A stretch of 64,000 bases of DNA, from the NCBI RefSeq assembly GCF_037083825.1, contig NZ_JBAPLU010000002.1, positions 1-64,000 on the forward strand, in the 5' to 3' direction. Position numbers and translations under genes: made by a program. Within the stretch, counting starts at the first letter, position 1. Each line of letters begins with the position of its first letter. Shown piece after piece: positions 1 to 7,762 of this stretch. The notes under the pieces were generated by a model that saw only the letters and a list, made by a program, of their open reading frames with translations, had not been told where the DNA came from and did not search any database. The DNA is from Klenkia sesuvii (GTDB taxonomy: Bacteria; Actinomycetota; Actinomycetes; Mycobacteriales; Geodermatophilaceae).

Positions 1-127
1 TGGCCAGGTACATCAGACCGATGGTCTTGTGGTCAGTGGTCCGCAGCAGCATCGAGAGCCGCGAACCCTTCTCGGCCACGTGAACCGGACTCGGACGGCT
101 CACGATCGGAGCGGGGGCGATCGTCAC
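1..127 (-). CDS. ctaD: Cytochrome c oxidase subunit I, N-terminal fragment
   Basis: The minus strand encodes the first 42 residues of an aa3-type heme-copper oxidase subunit I; the rest lies beyond the left window edge. The diagnostic stretch is RTTDHKTIGLMYLA (residues 29-42), the entry to the first membrane helix of CtaD. I chose the GTG at 127 because it gives an N-terminus (VTIAPAPIVSRPSPV) like other actinobacterial CtaD proteins; GTGs at 103 and 79 are alternatives, and no strong ribosome-binding site decides. The catalytic subunit sits in the plasma membrane and reduces oxygen at the heme a3-CuB site. Its copper need fits the CtaG-like and SCO1 genes in this window. Confidence 0.85.
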   Translation of the reverse strand, partial: MTIAPAPIVSRPSPVHVAEKGSRLSMLLRTTDHKTIGLMYLA

Positions 128-288
128 GTCCGGGAGCTTAGACGGTGCTGCGGCGGCCGGTACGGCGGAGGACGGCGAGTCCGTGACGGCGTCTCCTGGC
201 CGCCCCCGACCGATGCGCTGACCTGCAGGGATGCGGCACCCTCGACCGGCGACCGGGCGCACCGGGACCAGATCGTGACCCAGTCGTT

Positions 289-313
289 GTTTGGCCGGTC
301 CTCGAGCGGGACA
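289..313 (+). promoter_or_regulatory. SigB-like promoter for the GlsB-type gene
   Basis: GTTT at 289-292 and GGGACA at 308-313 are separated by 15 bases. This resembles the actinobacterial general-stress sigma (SigB) promoter, GTTT then GGGTAT with about 14-16 bases between. It lies 65 bases upstream of a gene whose family is stress-induced elsewhere. The assignment is inference from two short motifs. Confidence 0.35.
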
Positions 314-377
314 CATGATCAACCGCGTCGGAGAGACCGACGCCGACGGCAGTCGCCGTCACACCTTGGAGGTCCCC

Positions 378-647
378 GTGCTCTGGAACATCATCGTCCT
401 CATCGTGATCGGCGCCGTGGCCGGTTTCATCGCCCGCGCGGTCATCCCCGGCAAGCAGGACATGTCCATCGTCGCCACGATCGTGCTGGGCGTCATCGGC
501 TCGTTCGTCGGCAACCTGCTCGGCAGCCTGATCAGCGGCAACGGCTTCGAGCTCGCCCCGGCCGGCTGGATCGGCTCGATCATCGGCGCGATCGTCGTCC
601 TCGGCGTCTACGTGGCGGTCAGCGGCCGCAAGAGCGTCCGCCGCTGA
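378..647 (+). CDS. GlsB/YeaQ/YmgE-family stress-response membrane protein
   Basis: An 89-residue protein of the transglycosylase-associated (PF04226) family, built of three hydrophobic helices (about residues 2-20, 31-50, 65-83) with Gly-rich packing motifs and a basic C-terminus (SGRKSVRR). The open frame extends upstream to 291, but GTG 378 is preceded by GGAGG at a good distance and starts directly at the first helix (LWNIIVLIVIG). Family members are small inner-membrane proteins induced by envelope or acid stress; their biochemical function is unknown. A possible SigB promoter lies upstream and a hairpin terminator downstream, so it is probably monocistronic. Confidence 0.88.
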   Translation: MLWNIIVLIVIGAVAGFIARAVIPGKQDMSIVATIVLGVIGSFVGNLLGSLISGNGFELAPAGWIGSIIGAIVVLGVYVAVSGRKSVRR

Positions 648-710
648 CCCCCGGCGGCGCTCGCGCCGCCTACCCGCCCCGAGACTCCGGGGCAGCTGCA
701 GGACCTCCGA

Positions 711-741
711 CGGGGGCCCGGTCCCACAGGCCGGGCCCCCG
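711..741 (+). terminator. Hairpin terminator after the GlsB-type gene
   Basis: Perfect 11-bp inverted repeat (711-721 CGGGGGCCCGG, 731-741 its complement) with a 9-base loop, 63 bases after the stop codon. There is no T-run, which is usual in high-GC actinobacteria. It also lies just downstream of the minus-strand methyltransferase and may work in both directions. Confidence 0.75.
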
Positions 742-760
742 TTGCCGTGCCCGGGGGCGA

Positions 761-1606
761 TCAGGCCGGGCAGTAGGTCGTCACGTCGACGGCCACGGTC
801 ACCGCGACCTGCTCCGGGAGGCCGGCGACGGCCGCGGCCAGCGCGTCGGCGGGCAGGTGACGCGCGTGCGGGCCCATCCCGACGAGCACGCGCACGGCGC
901 TCCGGTCCAGCAGCAGCTGCTGGCGGTGCGCCGTCGCGGTGACCTCCACCAGGTGCGGGCTCAACGAGTCGGCCAGGCGGTCGGCCTTGTCGGGGTCGAC
1001 CCTGAGCAGCCCCAGCGGCCCGACCAGCTCGGCGAGGTGGTCGACCGCCGGCGTGACCACCACCAGCCGGCCGTCGGCACGGAGCACCCGCGCGGTCTCG
1101 GCACCGTTGCGCGGGGCGAACACGACGAGCACCCGGTCGACCGAGCGGTCGCGCACCGGCAGCCCCGCCCAGGTGTCGGCGACGACCGCCATCGCCCGCG
1201 GGTGCGCGCGGGCCGCCCGCCGGGCGGCGTACCGCGACACGTCCAGCACGACGCCCACGGCGTCGGGGGCGGCGTCGAGCACCCCGGCCAGGTGCGCCCC
1301 GGTGCCGCCGCCCAGGTCGAGCACCGTGCGCGGGGGGCCATCGGCCAGCACGGCACCGGCCAGCGCGGCGGTCACGCCGGCGTAGTGGCCCGCGGCCAGG
1401 AAGTCGACCCGGTCGGCGACCATGGCCGCCGAGTCGCCCGCGTGCGGGCTGCCCGTGGGCGGCAGCAGGGTGACGTGACCCTGCCGCGCCCGGTCGAAGG
1501 AGTGCCCGGCGGCGCACCGCAGTCCGGCGCCGACGACGGCGAGACCGGCCGTGCAGACCGGGCAGGCGAGGACGGCGACGGCGGCCGGCGGGAGCGGCGG
1601 CGTCAC
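761..1606 (-). CDS. RlmA-like 23S rRNA (guanine-N1)-methyltransferase
   Basis: 281 residues. The N-terminus carries the RlmA zinc knuckle C15-x2-C18 ... C31-x3-H35, then SFDRARQGHVTLLPP, matching the F-D-A-x-x-G-Y-x-x-L signature of the family. SAM-binding motif I is VLDLGGGTGAHL at about residues 95-106. The family methylates N1 of guanine in helix 35 of 23S rRNA, some members giving macrolide or tylosin resistance; which guanine is modified here cannot be told. The GTG start overlaps the stop of the upstream phosphoesterase gene by 4 bases (GTGA), so the two genes are probably translationally coupled. Confidence 0.8.
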   Translation of the reverse strand: MTPPLPPAAVAVLACPVCTAGLAVVGAGLRCAAGHSFDRARQGHVTLLPPTGSPHAGDSAAMVADRVDFLAAGHYAGVTAALAGAVLADGPPRTVLDLGGGTGAHLAGVLDAAPDAVGVVLDVSRYAARRAARAHPRAMAVVADTWAGLPVRDRSVDRVLVVFAPRNGAETARVLRADGRLVVVTPAVDHLAELVGPLGLLRVDPDKADRLADSLSPHLVEVTATAHRQQLLLDRSAVRVLVGMGPHARHLPADALAAAVAGLPEQVAVTVAVDVTTYCPA

Positions 1607-2112
1607 GTGCGGGGCGGCAGCCGGTGCAGCACCACGTCGCGCAGCTCGCCGGCGTCGGCGACGGCCGTGAGGTAGGTGCAGTGCGGCTGCCGGCGGCGGT
1701 CGGTCGGCGACCCGGGGTTGAGCAGCCGCAGCCCGCCCGGGGCCACCGTGTCCCACGGGATGTGGCTGTGGCCGAAGACCAGCACGTCGACGTCGGGGTA
1801 GGTCGCTGCGCAGCGGGCCTCCCGCCCCGCCGCGGCACCGGTCTCGTGCACGACGGCGAGCCGCACCCCCTCGAGCTCCACCCGGGCCACCTCGGGGAGC
1901 CGCTCGCGGAGCACGCCGTGGTCGTTGTTGCCGACGACGCCCACCAGGCGACGGGACCGGACCTGGATCTCGTCGAGCAGCGCGACGCCCACCCAGTCGC
2001 CGGCGTGCACGACCACGTCGGCGGACTCGACGGCGTCCCACACCTCCGCCGGGAGGTCGCGGGCGCGCCGGGGCAGGTGCGTGTCGGCGAGGAGGGTCAG
2101 CGCGAGGGCCAC
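1603..2112 (-). CDS. YfcE/MJ0936-type metallophosphoesterase
   Basis: 169 residues with the complete calcineurin-like metal-binding set: D10-x-H12, D39 in HAGD, N63-D64 in GNND, H89, and H115/H117 in GHSH. The size and motif spacing fit the compact YfcE family of cytosolic di-metal phosphodiesterases; the natural substrate is unknown. It begins at GTG 2112, nine bases downstream of the CtaG-like gene's stop, and ends overlapping the RlmA-like gene, so the three genes may be co-transcribed. Confidence 0.85.
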   Translation of the reverse strand: MALALTLLADTHLPRRARDLPAEVWDAVESADVVVHAGDWVGVALLDEIQVRSRRLVGVVGNNDHGVLRERLPEVARVELEGVRLAVVHETGAAAGREARCAATYPDVDVLVFGHSHIPWDTVAPGGLRLLNPGSPTDRRRQPHCTYLTAVADAGELRDVVLHRLPPRT

Positions 2113-2121
2113 CGGGGCGCG

Positions 2122-3075
2122 TCAGGCCTGGCGGCCGGCGAGGGCCCGCAGCCGGGCGTTGTAGGCGTCCAGCTCGTCGTTGCCGCTGCGGTCGATGGCA
2201 CGGTCGCGGGCGCGGTTGCGACGCTGCTCGGACCCCGCCCACTGGAAGAACACGACGGCCAGGACGAGCACGGTGGGCAGCTCACCGAAGGACCAGGCGA
2301 TCGCCCCGGCGGTGTTCTGGTCGGCCAGCGGGTCGACCCCCCAGGCGGCCGGCGGGTTGGCGAAGGTCTCCACGAGCAGGCTGCCGGCCATCATGATCGC
2401 CACTCCGAAGAAGGCGTGGAAGGGCATCGGCAGCAGCAGCTCCAGCATGCGACCGGCGTGGCCGGCGGTGCGCGGCCACGGGTCGGCGCCCAGGATCGGC
2501 CCGAAGAACAGCAGCCCGGTCACCAGGAAGTGGGCCAGCATGAACTGGTGGCCCAGCGGGTCGGCCATCAGGTCGTCGAACAGCGGCGTGAAGTAGACGC
2601 CGTACAGGCTGATGATGAACAGCGGGATCGTGAAGCCCGGGTGGGCGACGAAGCGGGCGAACCGGCTGTGCAGCGCCTCGAGCAGCAGGGCGCGCGGCGC
2701 GCCGGCCGCTCCCCTCCCCCGCGGCAGGGCGCGCAGCGCCATGGTCACCGGGGAGCCCAGCAGCAGCAGCAGCGGCGAGACCATCGACAGCACCATGTGC
2801 TGGGCCATGTGCACGCTGAACAACATCATCGAGTAGCCGTGCAGCTCGGTGCCGGTGACCGCGAACAGCGACACCGCGCCGGTCACGAAGGACAGGGTGC
2901 GCCACCACGGCCAGCGCACGCCGGCCCGGCGCAGGCGGGCCAGCCCCGTGAGGTAGGCCACGAGGGCGAGGACCGTCAGGTAGGCGACCCACGACCAACC
3001 GTCGAGGTGGGGGGTGAACAGCCGTGCCCACGTCGGCGGGTCGGTCGGCATCCACATGTCCGAGTGGTCGTGCAC
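2122..3075 (-). CDS. CtaG-type cytochrome c oxidase assembly membrane protein
   Basis: 317 residues of the caa3_CtaG family (PF09678), with about seven transmembrane helices and the conserved histidines ELHGYS, HMAQHMVLSMVSPLLLLLG and HQFMLAHFLVTGLLFFGP. Bacillus and actinobacterial relatives assist copper insertion into cytochrome oxidase. Starts are uncertain: GTG 3075 abuts GGGGGA, while ATG 3057 would give MWMPTDPPTW. Nearby ctaD and the distant SCO1 gene fit an oxidase-assembly role. It lies 28 bases downstream of the CDF transporter gene on the same strand. Confidence 0.82.
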   Translation of the reverse strand: MHDHSDMWMPTDPPTWARLFTPHLDGWSWVAYLTVLALVAYLTGLARLRRAGVRWPWWRTLSFVTGAVSLFAVTGTELHGYSMMLFSVHMAQHMVLSMVSPLLLLLGSPVTMALRALPRGRGAAGAPRALLLEALHSRFARFVAHPGFTIPLFIISLYGVYFTPLFDDLMADPLGHQFMLAHFLVTGLLFFGPILGADPWPRTAGHAGRMLELLLPMPFHAFFGVAIMMAGSLLVETFANPPAAWGVDPLADQNTAGAIAWSFGELPTVLVLAVVFFQWAGSEQRRNRARDRAIDRSGNDELDAYNARLRALAGRQA

Positions 3076-3103
3076 TCCCCCATGGTGCACCCGATCCCGG
3101 TGG

Positions 3104-4039
3104 TCAGTCGTGGACGGGGGCCTCGTGGCCGCGGTGGGACACCGACTCCAGCTGGAAGGTGCAGTGCTCGACGTCGAAGTGCCCGCCCAGGCAGGCGCAG
3201 AGGGCGTCCAGCACCCGCCCGCCGTGGCCGTCGGCGAGCACGTCGTCGTCGACGACGACGTGCGCGGACAGGACGGGCAGGCCCGAGGTGATGGTCCAGG
3301 CGTGCAGGTCGTGCACGGCCGTGACACCCGGGACCCCCAGGATGTGGGAGCGGACCTGGGCCAGGTCGACCCCGCGGGGCGCGGCCTCCAGCAGGACGTC
3401 CAACGCGTCGCGCAGCAGGGACCAGGCCCGCGGGAGCACCAGGGCACCCACCGCGACGGAGGCCACGACGTCGGCCGCCGTCCACCCCGTGGTCGCGATG
3501 ACGACGGCGGCGACGATGACCGCGACCGAGCCCAGGGCGTCGCCGAGCACCTCCAGGTAGGCGCCGCGCACGTTGAGCGACTCACCCTGACCCCGGCGCA
3601 GCAGCGCCAGGGACACCAGGTTCGCGACCAGGCCGACGACGGCGACGACGAGCATCAGGCCCGAGCGGATCTCCGGCGGGTCCCCGATGCGGCGGACCGC
3701 CTCGACGACGACGTAGGCACCCACGCCGAGGAGCAGCAGCCCGTTGCCGAGGGCGGCGAGCACCTCGACGCGTTGCAGACCGAAGGTCCGCCGGCCCGAC
3801 GCCGGGCGCTGGGCCAGCGTCACCGCGCCCAGCGCCAGCGCGATGCCCACCGTGTCGGTGGCCATGTGGGCGGCGTCGGCGAGCAGGGCGAGCGAGCCGG
3901 ACAGCACGGCACCGACGGCCTGCACCACCAGCACCGTGCCGGTGATGGCGAGCACCAGCCCCAGCCGTCGACGGTGGCCGGCCGAGGCGGTGCCCCCGGG
4001 CGGCAGGTGCGCGTGGGTGTGCCCGTGGTCGTGGCCCAT
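3104..4039 (-). CDS. Cation diffusion facilitator, CzcD/ZitB type
   Basis: 311 residues. A His-rich N-terminus (GHDHGHTHAH) precedes six transmembrane helices. The paired metal-binding motifs of zinc CDF exporters are present: LLADAAHMATDTVG (HxxxD in helix II) and AYLEVLGDALGSVAV (helix V, with D where zinc transporters have HxxxD). A cytoplasmic ferredoxin-like domain follows, ending HDLHAWTITSG...HVVVDDDV...HFDVEHCTFQLE. It probably exports Zn(II) or Co(II) by proton antiport. ATG 4039 was chosen because it begins the His-rich head; ATG 4060 lies inside an inverted repeat that looks like an operator. Confidence 0.87.
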   Translation of the reverse strand: MGHDHGHTHAHLPPGGTASAGHRRRLGLVLAITGTVLVVQAVGAVLSGSLALLADAAHMATDTVGIALALGAVTLAQRPASGRRTFGLQRVEVLAALGNGLLLLGVGAYVVVEAVRRIGDPPEIRSGLMLVVAVVGLVANLVSLALLRRGQGESLNVRGAYLEVLGDALGSVAVIVAAVVIATTGWTAADVVASVAVGALVLPRAWSLLRDALDVLLEAAPRGVDLAQVRSHILGVPGVTAVHDLHAWTITSGLPVLSAHVVVDDDVLADGHGGRVLDALCACLGGHFDVEHCTFQLESVSHRGHEAPVHD

Positions 4040-4054
4040 CAGGGCAGCACCCGG

Positions 4055-4078
4055 TCGCATGCGACATCGTGCATGCGA
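4055..4078 (-). promoter_or_regulatory. Inverted repeat, probable operator of the CDF gene
   Basis: TCGCATGC and GCATGCGA form a perfect 8-bp inverted repeat separated by 8 bases, ending 15 bases upstream of the chosen CDF start. Metal exporters of this class are commonly controlled by ArsR/SmtB or MerR repressors binding dyads at the start site. No regulator gene is adjacent, so the cognate protein is unknown. Confidence 0.45.
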
Positions 4079-4128
4079 GCAGTGTGCCCCACCGGACCCG
4101 GGGACGACGCCGCCGGGGTGGGCGGGCC

Positions 4129-5265
4129 TCAGGGAATGACGACGCCGCGCTCGGCCAACCACGGGAGGGGGTCGACCTTCTCGCCGCCGATCCCGCCGAC
4201 GTGCACCTCGAAGTGCAGGTGCGGCCCGGTGGACTGCCCCTGGTTGCCCAGCAGGGCGATCGTCTCGCCGGCCTGCACGGCCTGGCCCTCGGTCACGAGG
4301 ATCTTCTCCATGTGGCCGTAGACGGTGACGTCGCCGTTCTCGTGCTGGATGTAGACGGCCTGGCCGAACCCGCTGGCCGGGCCGGCCTTGAGCACGACGC
4401 CGTCCATGGCGGCGTACTCAGGGGTCAGCATCGGGGCAGCGAGGTCGATGCCGGCGTGCAGCGTCCCCCACCGGTAGCCGAACCCGCTGGACAGGCGCGC
4501 ACCGTCGACGGGCAGCACCGCCTTGGGCCGCGCGGCCTCGATCGCGGCGTCGACGGCGGCCTGGTCGGCCGCCGCCTGGGTCTCGGCAGCGGCGACCTGG
4601 GCGTCCTCGCGCTGGGCCCGGCTGGCGGCCATCTGCTGGAGCTGGGTGACCGCGTCGGTCTCGGCGGCGGCCTCGTCGGGCGCGGCCTGCAGGCCGAGGG
4701 CGTCGGCGACGCTGGTGGCCTCCGCGGCGGTGGCCTCGGCCGCGGTGACCGCCTGGTCGGCCTGGGCCTGCGGGTCACCGGTGGTCATCAGACCCACCCC
4801 GGTGGCGCCGACGAGGGCGGCGGCCAGGTAGAGGGTCGGCTTGCGCATGCGGGCCGGGCCGGCGAGCACGCCGCGGCTGGGCTTGGCCTGGCGGTGGCGA
4901 CCGCGGGGCACGCGCCCCTCGGCGATGGCGGCGATGATCTCGGCCGCGGACACCTCGACGTCCTCGCGCGGGGTGTCGGCCAGGACGACGTCGCCGTCGG
5001 CGGCCTCGGCGTGCGGGACCGGCCGGGCGTCGTCGGCGTCGCCGGTGACGTGGTCGACCAGGTCGTGGGCGGCGACGGCGCGCAGGGCGGCCATCGTGGC
5101 CGGGCCGGGCACGATGACCGGGTCGGACGCGAACTCGTCGGACCAGACGCCGACGATCGCGGCCCACTCACCCGTGGACGGGTTGCGGGTGTCCAGCGAC
5201 AGCGCCCCACCGAGCTGTCGGAGCCCGTCCGTGGCCAGGAGGGATTCCGGGTGTTGCGGGTTCAT
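4129..5265 (-). CDS. M23 (LytM-type) peptidoglycan endopeptidase, membrane-anchored
   Basis: 378 residues. A long cytoplasmic N-terminal region (1-140) is followed by a single membrane helix near 145-162 (LYLAAALVGATGVGLMTT), an Ala/Gln-rich coiled-coil linker (165-250) and a C-terminal M23 domain. Catalytic zinc motifs are intact: HAGIDLAAP (HxxxD) and HLHFEVH (HxH), with GDVTVYGHM between. The enzyme should cut peptide crosslinks in the cell wall from outside the membrane. A paralogue with the same linker and domain is at 48429-49136. An 11-bp-period GTGACC direct repeat resembling an MtrA box lies 56-72 bases upstream. Confidence 0.87.
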   Translation of the reverse strand: MNPQHPESLLATDGLRQLGGALSLDTRNPSTGEWAAIVGVWSDEFASDPVIVPGPATMAALRAVAAHDLVDHVTGDADDARPVPHAEAADGDVVLADTPREDVEVSAAEIIAAIAEGRVPRGRHRQAKPSRGVLAGPARMRKPTLYLAAALVGATGVGLMTTGDPQAQADQAVTAAEATAAEATSVADALGLQAAPDEAAAETDAVTQLQQMAASRAQREDAQVAAAETQAAADQAAVDAAIEAARPKAVLPVDGARLSSGFGYRWGTLHAGIDLAAPMLTPEYAAMDGVVLKAGPASGFGQAVYIQHENGDVTVYGHMEKILVTEGQAVQAGETIALLGNQGQSTGPHLHFEVHVGGIGGEKVDPLPWLAERGVVIP

Positions 5266-5320
5266 GCACCTGGCTTTCGTCAGCGTTCTCGGAGGAGGGC
5301 GGGGCCCATGTAAACATGCC

Positions 5321-5337
5321 GTGACCTAGCCGTGACC
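5321..5337 (-). promoter_or_regulatory. MtrA-like direct repeat upstream of M23 peptidase gene
   Basis: On the coding strand the site reads GGTCACGGCTAGGTCACGGC: two GGTCACGGC units 11 bases apart. MtrA of corynebacteria and mycobacteria binds tandem GTCAC-type repeats at this spacing and controls M23 and other cell-wall hydrolase genes. The same arrangement stands before the paralogue at 49188-49204, which strengthens the call. Apart from this site, the palindrome at 5530 and the ribosome-binding site, I see nothing in the 379-base divergent intergenic region 5266-5644. Confidence 0.55.
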
Positions 5338-5529
5338 AGATCGGGGCGCAGATCACGTGCACCCTGTGGCCCAGGTCACCAGCACACCTGCCAACGGGGC
5401 ACGGTGAGTGATGTGGGCGCAGCACAGAGCTGCCGCTCCGCTCGCCGAGCGTCGCACCGTGACGCAATGCCACTGGACGAGCGCGACCGGTCAGTTCACC
5501 CCTGCCGGGAGTGTCCGCGAGTTCCGTCA

Positions 5530-5545
5530 GGAACGGTACTGTTCC
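5530..5545 (+). promoter_or_regulatory. TetR-type palindromic operator upstream of MFS gene
   Basis: GGAACGGTACTGTTCC is a 16-base palindrome with only one mismatched pair. It overlaps GTTCC at 5521, which makes a second dyad (GTTCC-N4-GGAAC). Such dyads are typical TetR-family operators in front of efflux pumps. It lies 100 bases upstream of the transporter start. No tetR gene is adjacent, so the regulator would act in trans. Confidence 0.45.
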
Positions 5546-5644
5546 GGTCCCCGCGTGACCGGGTTCATGGCGTCGGGGGAGATGGATCGGGCCCGTTGTG
5601 GTCTTGGGTGGTGGAGGAACCCGTTCCCCGTCGCAAGGACCGTC

Positions 5645-6862
5645 GTGCCCCGCGCCCTGCTCGCCCTGTCCATCGGTGCCTTCGGCATCGGCACCACCGA
5701 GTTCGTCGTCATGGGGATGCTGCCCCAGATCGCCGACGGGCTGGGCGTCTCGGTGTCCGCCGTCGGGCTGCTCATCAGCGCCTACGCCGTGGGTGTGGTC
5801 GTGGGCGCGCCCACCCTGACCGCGTTGGGCGTCCGCTTCACCCCGAAGCAGACCCTGGTCGGTCTCATGGCCGTCTTCGTCGTCGGCAACCTGCTGTCGG
5901 CCCTGGCCCCCACCTACGGCACCCTCGTCGTCGCCCGGGTGCTGACCGCGCTCGCGCACGGGTCGTTCTTCGGCGTGGGCGCAGTCGCCGCGCGCCGGCT
6001 GGTGCCCCGCGAGAGGGCCACCCAGGCCATCTCGCTCATGTTCGCCGGGCTGACGCTGGCGAACGTCGTCGGTGTGCCCCTGGGGACGTTCGTGGCCCAG
6101 CAGGCGAGCTGGCGGTTGGTGCCCGCCGCCTGCGCCGCCGTCGGGTTGGTCACCATCGCCGGCCTGCTCGCCTGGCTGCCGGCGCTCGCCGGCGAGCCCA
6201 CCGACCTGCGCAGCGAGCTGCGGGCCTTCCGCCGCCGCCAGGTGTGGATGGTGCTCGGTGTGACGATGGTGGGGTTCGCCGCGCTCTTCGCCGTCTACTC
6301 CTACGTCTCCCCCATCCTCACCGAGCTCGGCGGGTTGACCGAGGGCTGGGTCACCCCGGTGCTGGCCCTGTTCGGCATCGGCACCACGATCGGGATGCTG
6401 GCCGGCGGGCGGTTCGGCGACCGCTTCGGGTTGCGCGCCGTCGTCGGGAGCCTCGTGGTCAGCGCCGCGCTGCTGGCCGCCTTCGCGCTCACGGCCCGCA
6501 CACCGGCGGCCGCCGTCGTCCTGCTCGTGCTGTTCGGGGCGGTGTCGTTCGCCGCGGGACCGGTCGTGCAGAACAAGGTGATCGAGGCCGCCCGGGTCCG
6601 GGGCGGGTCCCTGGTGTCGGCGGCCAACCAGGGCGCGTTCAACGTGGCCAACGCCGCGGGCGCCGCGCTGGGCGCCGGGGTGCTGTCGGCCGGGTACGGG
6701 TTCACGGCCCCGATCTGGGTGGGTGCCGTCCTCGCCGCCGTCGGGGCCGGGCTGTGCCTGGTCGCCGTCCGGACCGAGCGCGCCGACGCGGGCACCCCGG
6801 ACCCGGTCGTGGTCGACGTCGACGTGTGGGAGCGCGAGACCGCCTGCGTCACCGCGCGCTGA
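5645..6862 (+). CDS. MFS transporter, AraJ/NepI-like (DHA1)
   Basis: 405 residues, 12 predicted transmembrane helices. The opening segment FGIGTTEFVVMGMLPQIADGLGVS is the signature of the sugar/purine/chloramphenicol-type DHA1 efflux group (split here as a description, not a single motif). The frame is open far upstream, but GTG 5645 has AAGGA five bases before it and begins just before helix 1 (PRALLALSIGAFGIG). Substrate cannot be predicted. The C-terminus (VDVDVWERETACVTAR) is a short cytoplasmic tail. A palindromic operator lies upstream; the aldo/keto reductase gene follows 27 bases downstream and may share the transcript. Confidence 0.83.
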   Translation: MPRALLALSIGAFGIGTTEFVVMGMLPQIADGLGVSVSAVGLLISAYAVGVVVGAPTLTALGVRFTPKQTLVGLMAVFVVGNLLSALAPTYGTLVVARVLTALAHGSFFGVGAVAARRLVPRERATQAISLMFAGLTLANVVGVPLGTFVAQQASWRLVPAACAAVGLVTIAGLLAWLPALAGEPTDLRSELRAFRRRQVWMVLGVTMVGFAALFAVYSYVSPILTELGGLTEGWVTPVLALFGIGTTIGMLAGGRFGDRFGLRAVVGSLVVSAALLAAFALTARTPAAAVVLLVLFGAVSFAAGPVVQNKVIEAARVRGGSLVSAANQGAFNVANAAGAALGAGVLSAGYGFTAPIWVGAVLAAVGAGLCLVAVRTERADAGTPDPVVVDVDVWERETACVTAR

Positions 6863-6889
6863 GCGCCGCGCGGGGGTAGACCGGAGGCC

Positions 6890-7759
6890 ATGACGACGAC
6901 GGCAGACAGGGCCGGGCAGTTCACCCTCGGCGACCGCACGGTGCACCGGATGGGCTACGGTGCGATGCAGCTGGCCGGGCCGCACGTGATGGGGCCGCCG
7001 GCCGACCGGGACGGCGCGGTGGCGGTGCTGCGGCGGGCGGTGGAGCTGGGCGTGGACCACATCGACACCAGCGACTACTACGGTCCGCACGTCACCAACG
7101 AGATCATCCGCGAGGCCCTGCACCCCTACCCCGAGCAGCTCACGGTCGTCACCAAGGTCGGTGCCCGCCGGACACCGGAGGGTGAGTGGCCCGAGGCGTT
7201 GGGTGCCGACGAGCTGCGGCAGGCCGTGCACGACAACCTCGACCACCTGGGCCTGGACTCGCTGCACGTGGTGAACCTGCGGATGCCCGGGTTCGCCGAG
7301 CCGGTCGAGCGGTCGGTGGCCGAGCCGATGGAGACGATGGCCGCCCTGCAGGCCGAGGGGCTGGTGCAGCACATCGGGGTGAGCAACGTGAGCACGTCGA
7401 TGCTCGCCGAGGCCCGGTCGATCGCGCCGGTGGTGTGCGTGCAGAACCACTACAACCTGGCGCACCGCGACGACGACGCGATGGTCGACGCCCTGGCCCG
7501 CGAGGGCATCGCCTACGTGCCGTTCTTCCCGCTCGGCGGGTTCACCCCCCTGCAGTCGCAGGCGCTGGAGTCGGTCGCCCGCACGCTGGAGACCACCCCG
7601 ATGGAGGTCGCGCTGGCCTGGTTGCTGGCTCGCTCACCCAATGTCCTCCTCATCCCCGGCACCTCGTCGGTGGCGCACCTGGAGGAGAACCTCGAGGCGG
7701 CCGCCCGCGTGCTGGGCCCGGCGGAGCTCGCCGAGCTCGACGCCCTCGGCGGGGCCTGA
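6890..7759 (+). CDS. Aldo/keto reductase, YdbC-like
   Basis: 289 residues, NADPH-dependent oxidoreductase barrel. Visible catalytic residues are D59 and Y64 (HIDTSDYYG) and K89 (VVTKVG). The usual catalytic histidine position reads VVNLRMP, i.e. asparagine-leucine-arginine, as in the YdbC/pyridoxal-reductase-like subgroup rather than classical AKRs. GGAGG stands before ATG 6890. The gene follows the MFS transporter closely on the same strand and converges with the flavoprotein gene at 7763. Substrate unknown. Confidence 0.85.
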   Translation: MTTTADRAGQFTLGDRTVHRMGYGAMQLAGPHVMGPPADRDGAVAVLRRAVELGVDHIDTSDYYGPHVTNEIIREALHPYPEQLTVVTKVGARRTPEGEWPEALGADELRQAVHDNLDHLGLDSLHVVNLRMPGFAEPVERSVAEPMETMAALQAEGLVQHIGVSNVSTSMLAEARSIAPVVCVQNHYNLAHRDDDAMVDALAREGIAYVPFFPLGGFTPLQSQALESVARTLETTPMEVALAWLLARSPNVLLIPGTSSVAHLEENLEAAARVLGPAELAELDALGGA

Positions 7760-7762
7760 GCC

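Noticed and set aside
29..1675. Long plus-strand ORF of 548 residues overlapping the GlsB-type and methyltransferase genes
   Set aside because: Arg/Gly/Pro-rich, no family motifs, and antisense to clear genes; a product of high GC that removes stop codons in other frames.
5266..5644. c-di-AMP (ydaO) riboswitch upstream of the M23 genes
   Set aside because: Some actinobacterial cell-wall hydrolases have one, but I could not find the conserved GG-A-A-C-C or loop motifs here or at 49137-49265.
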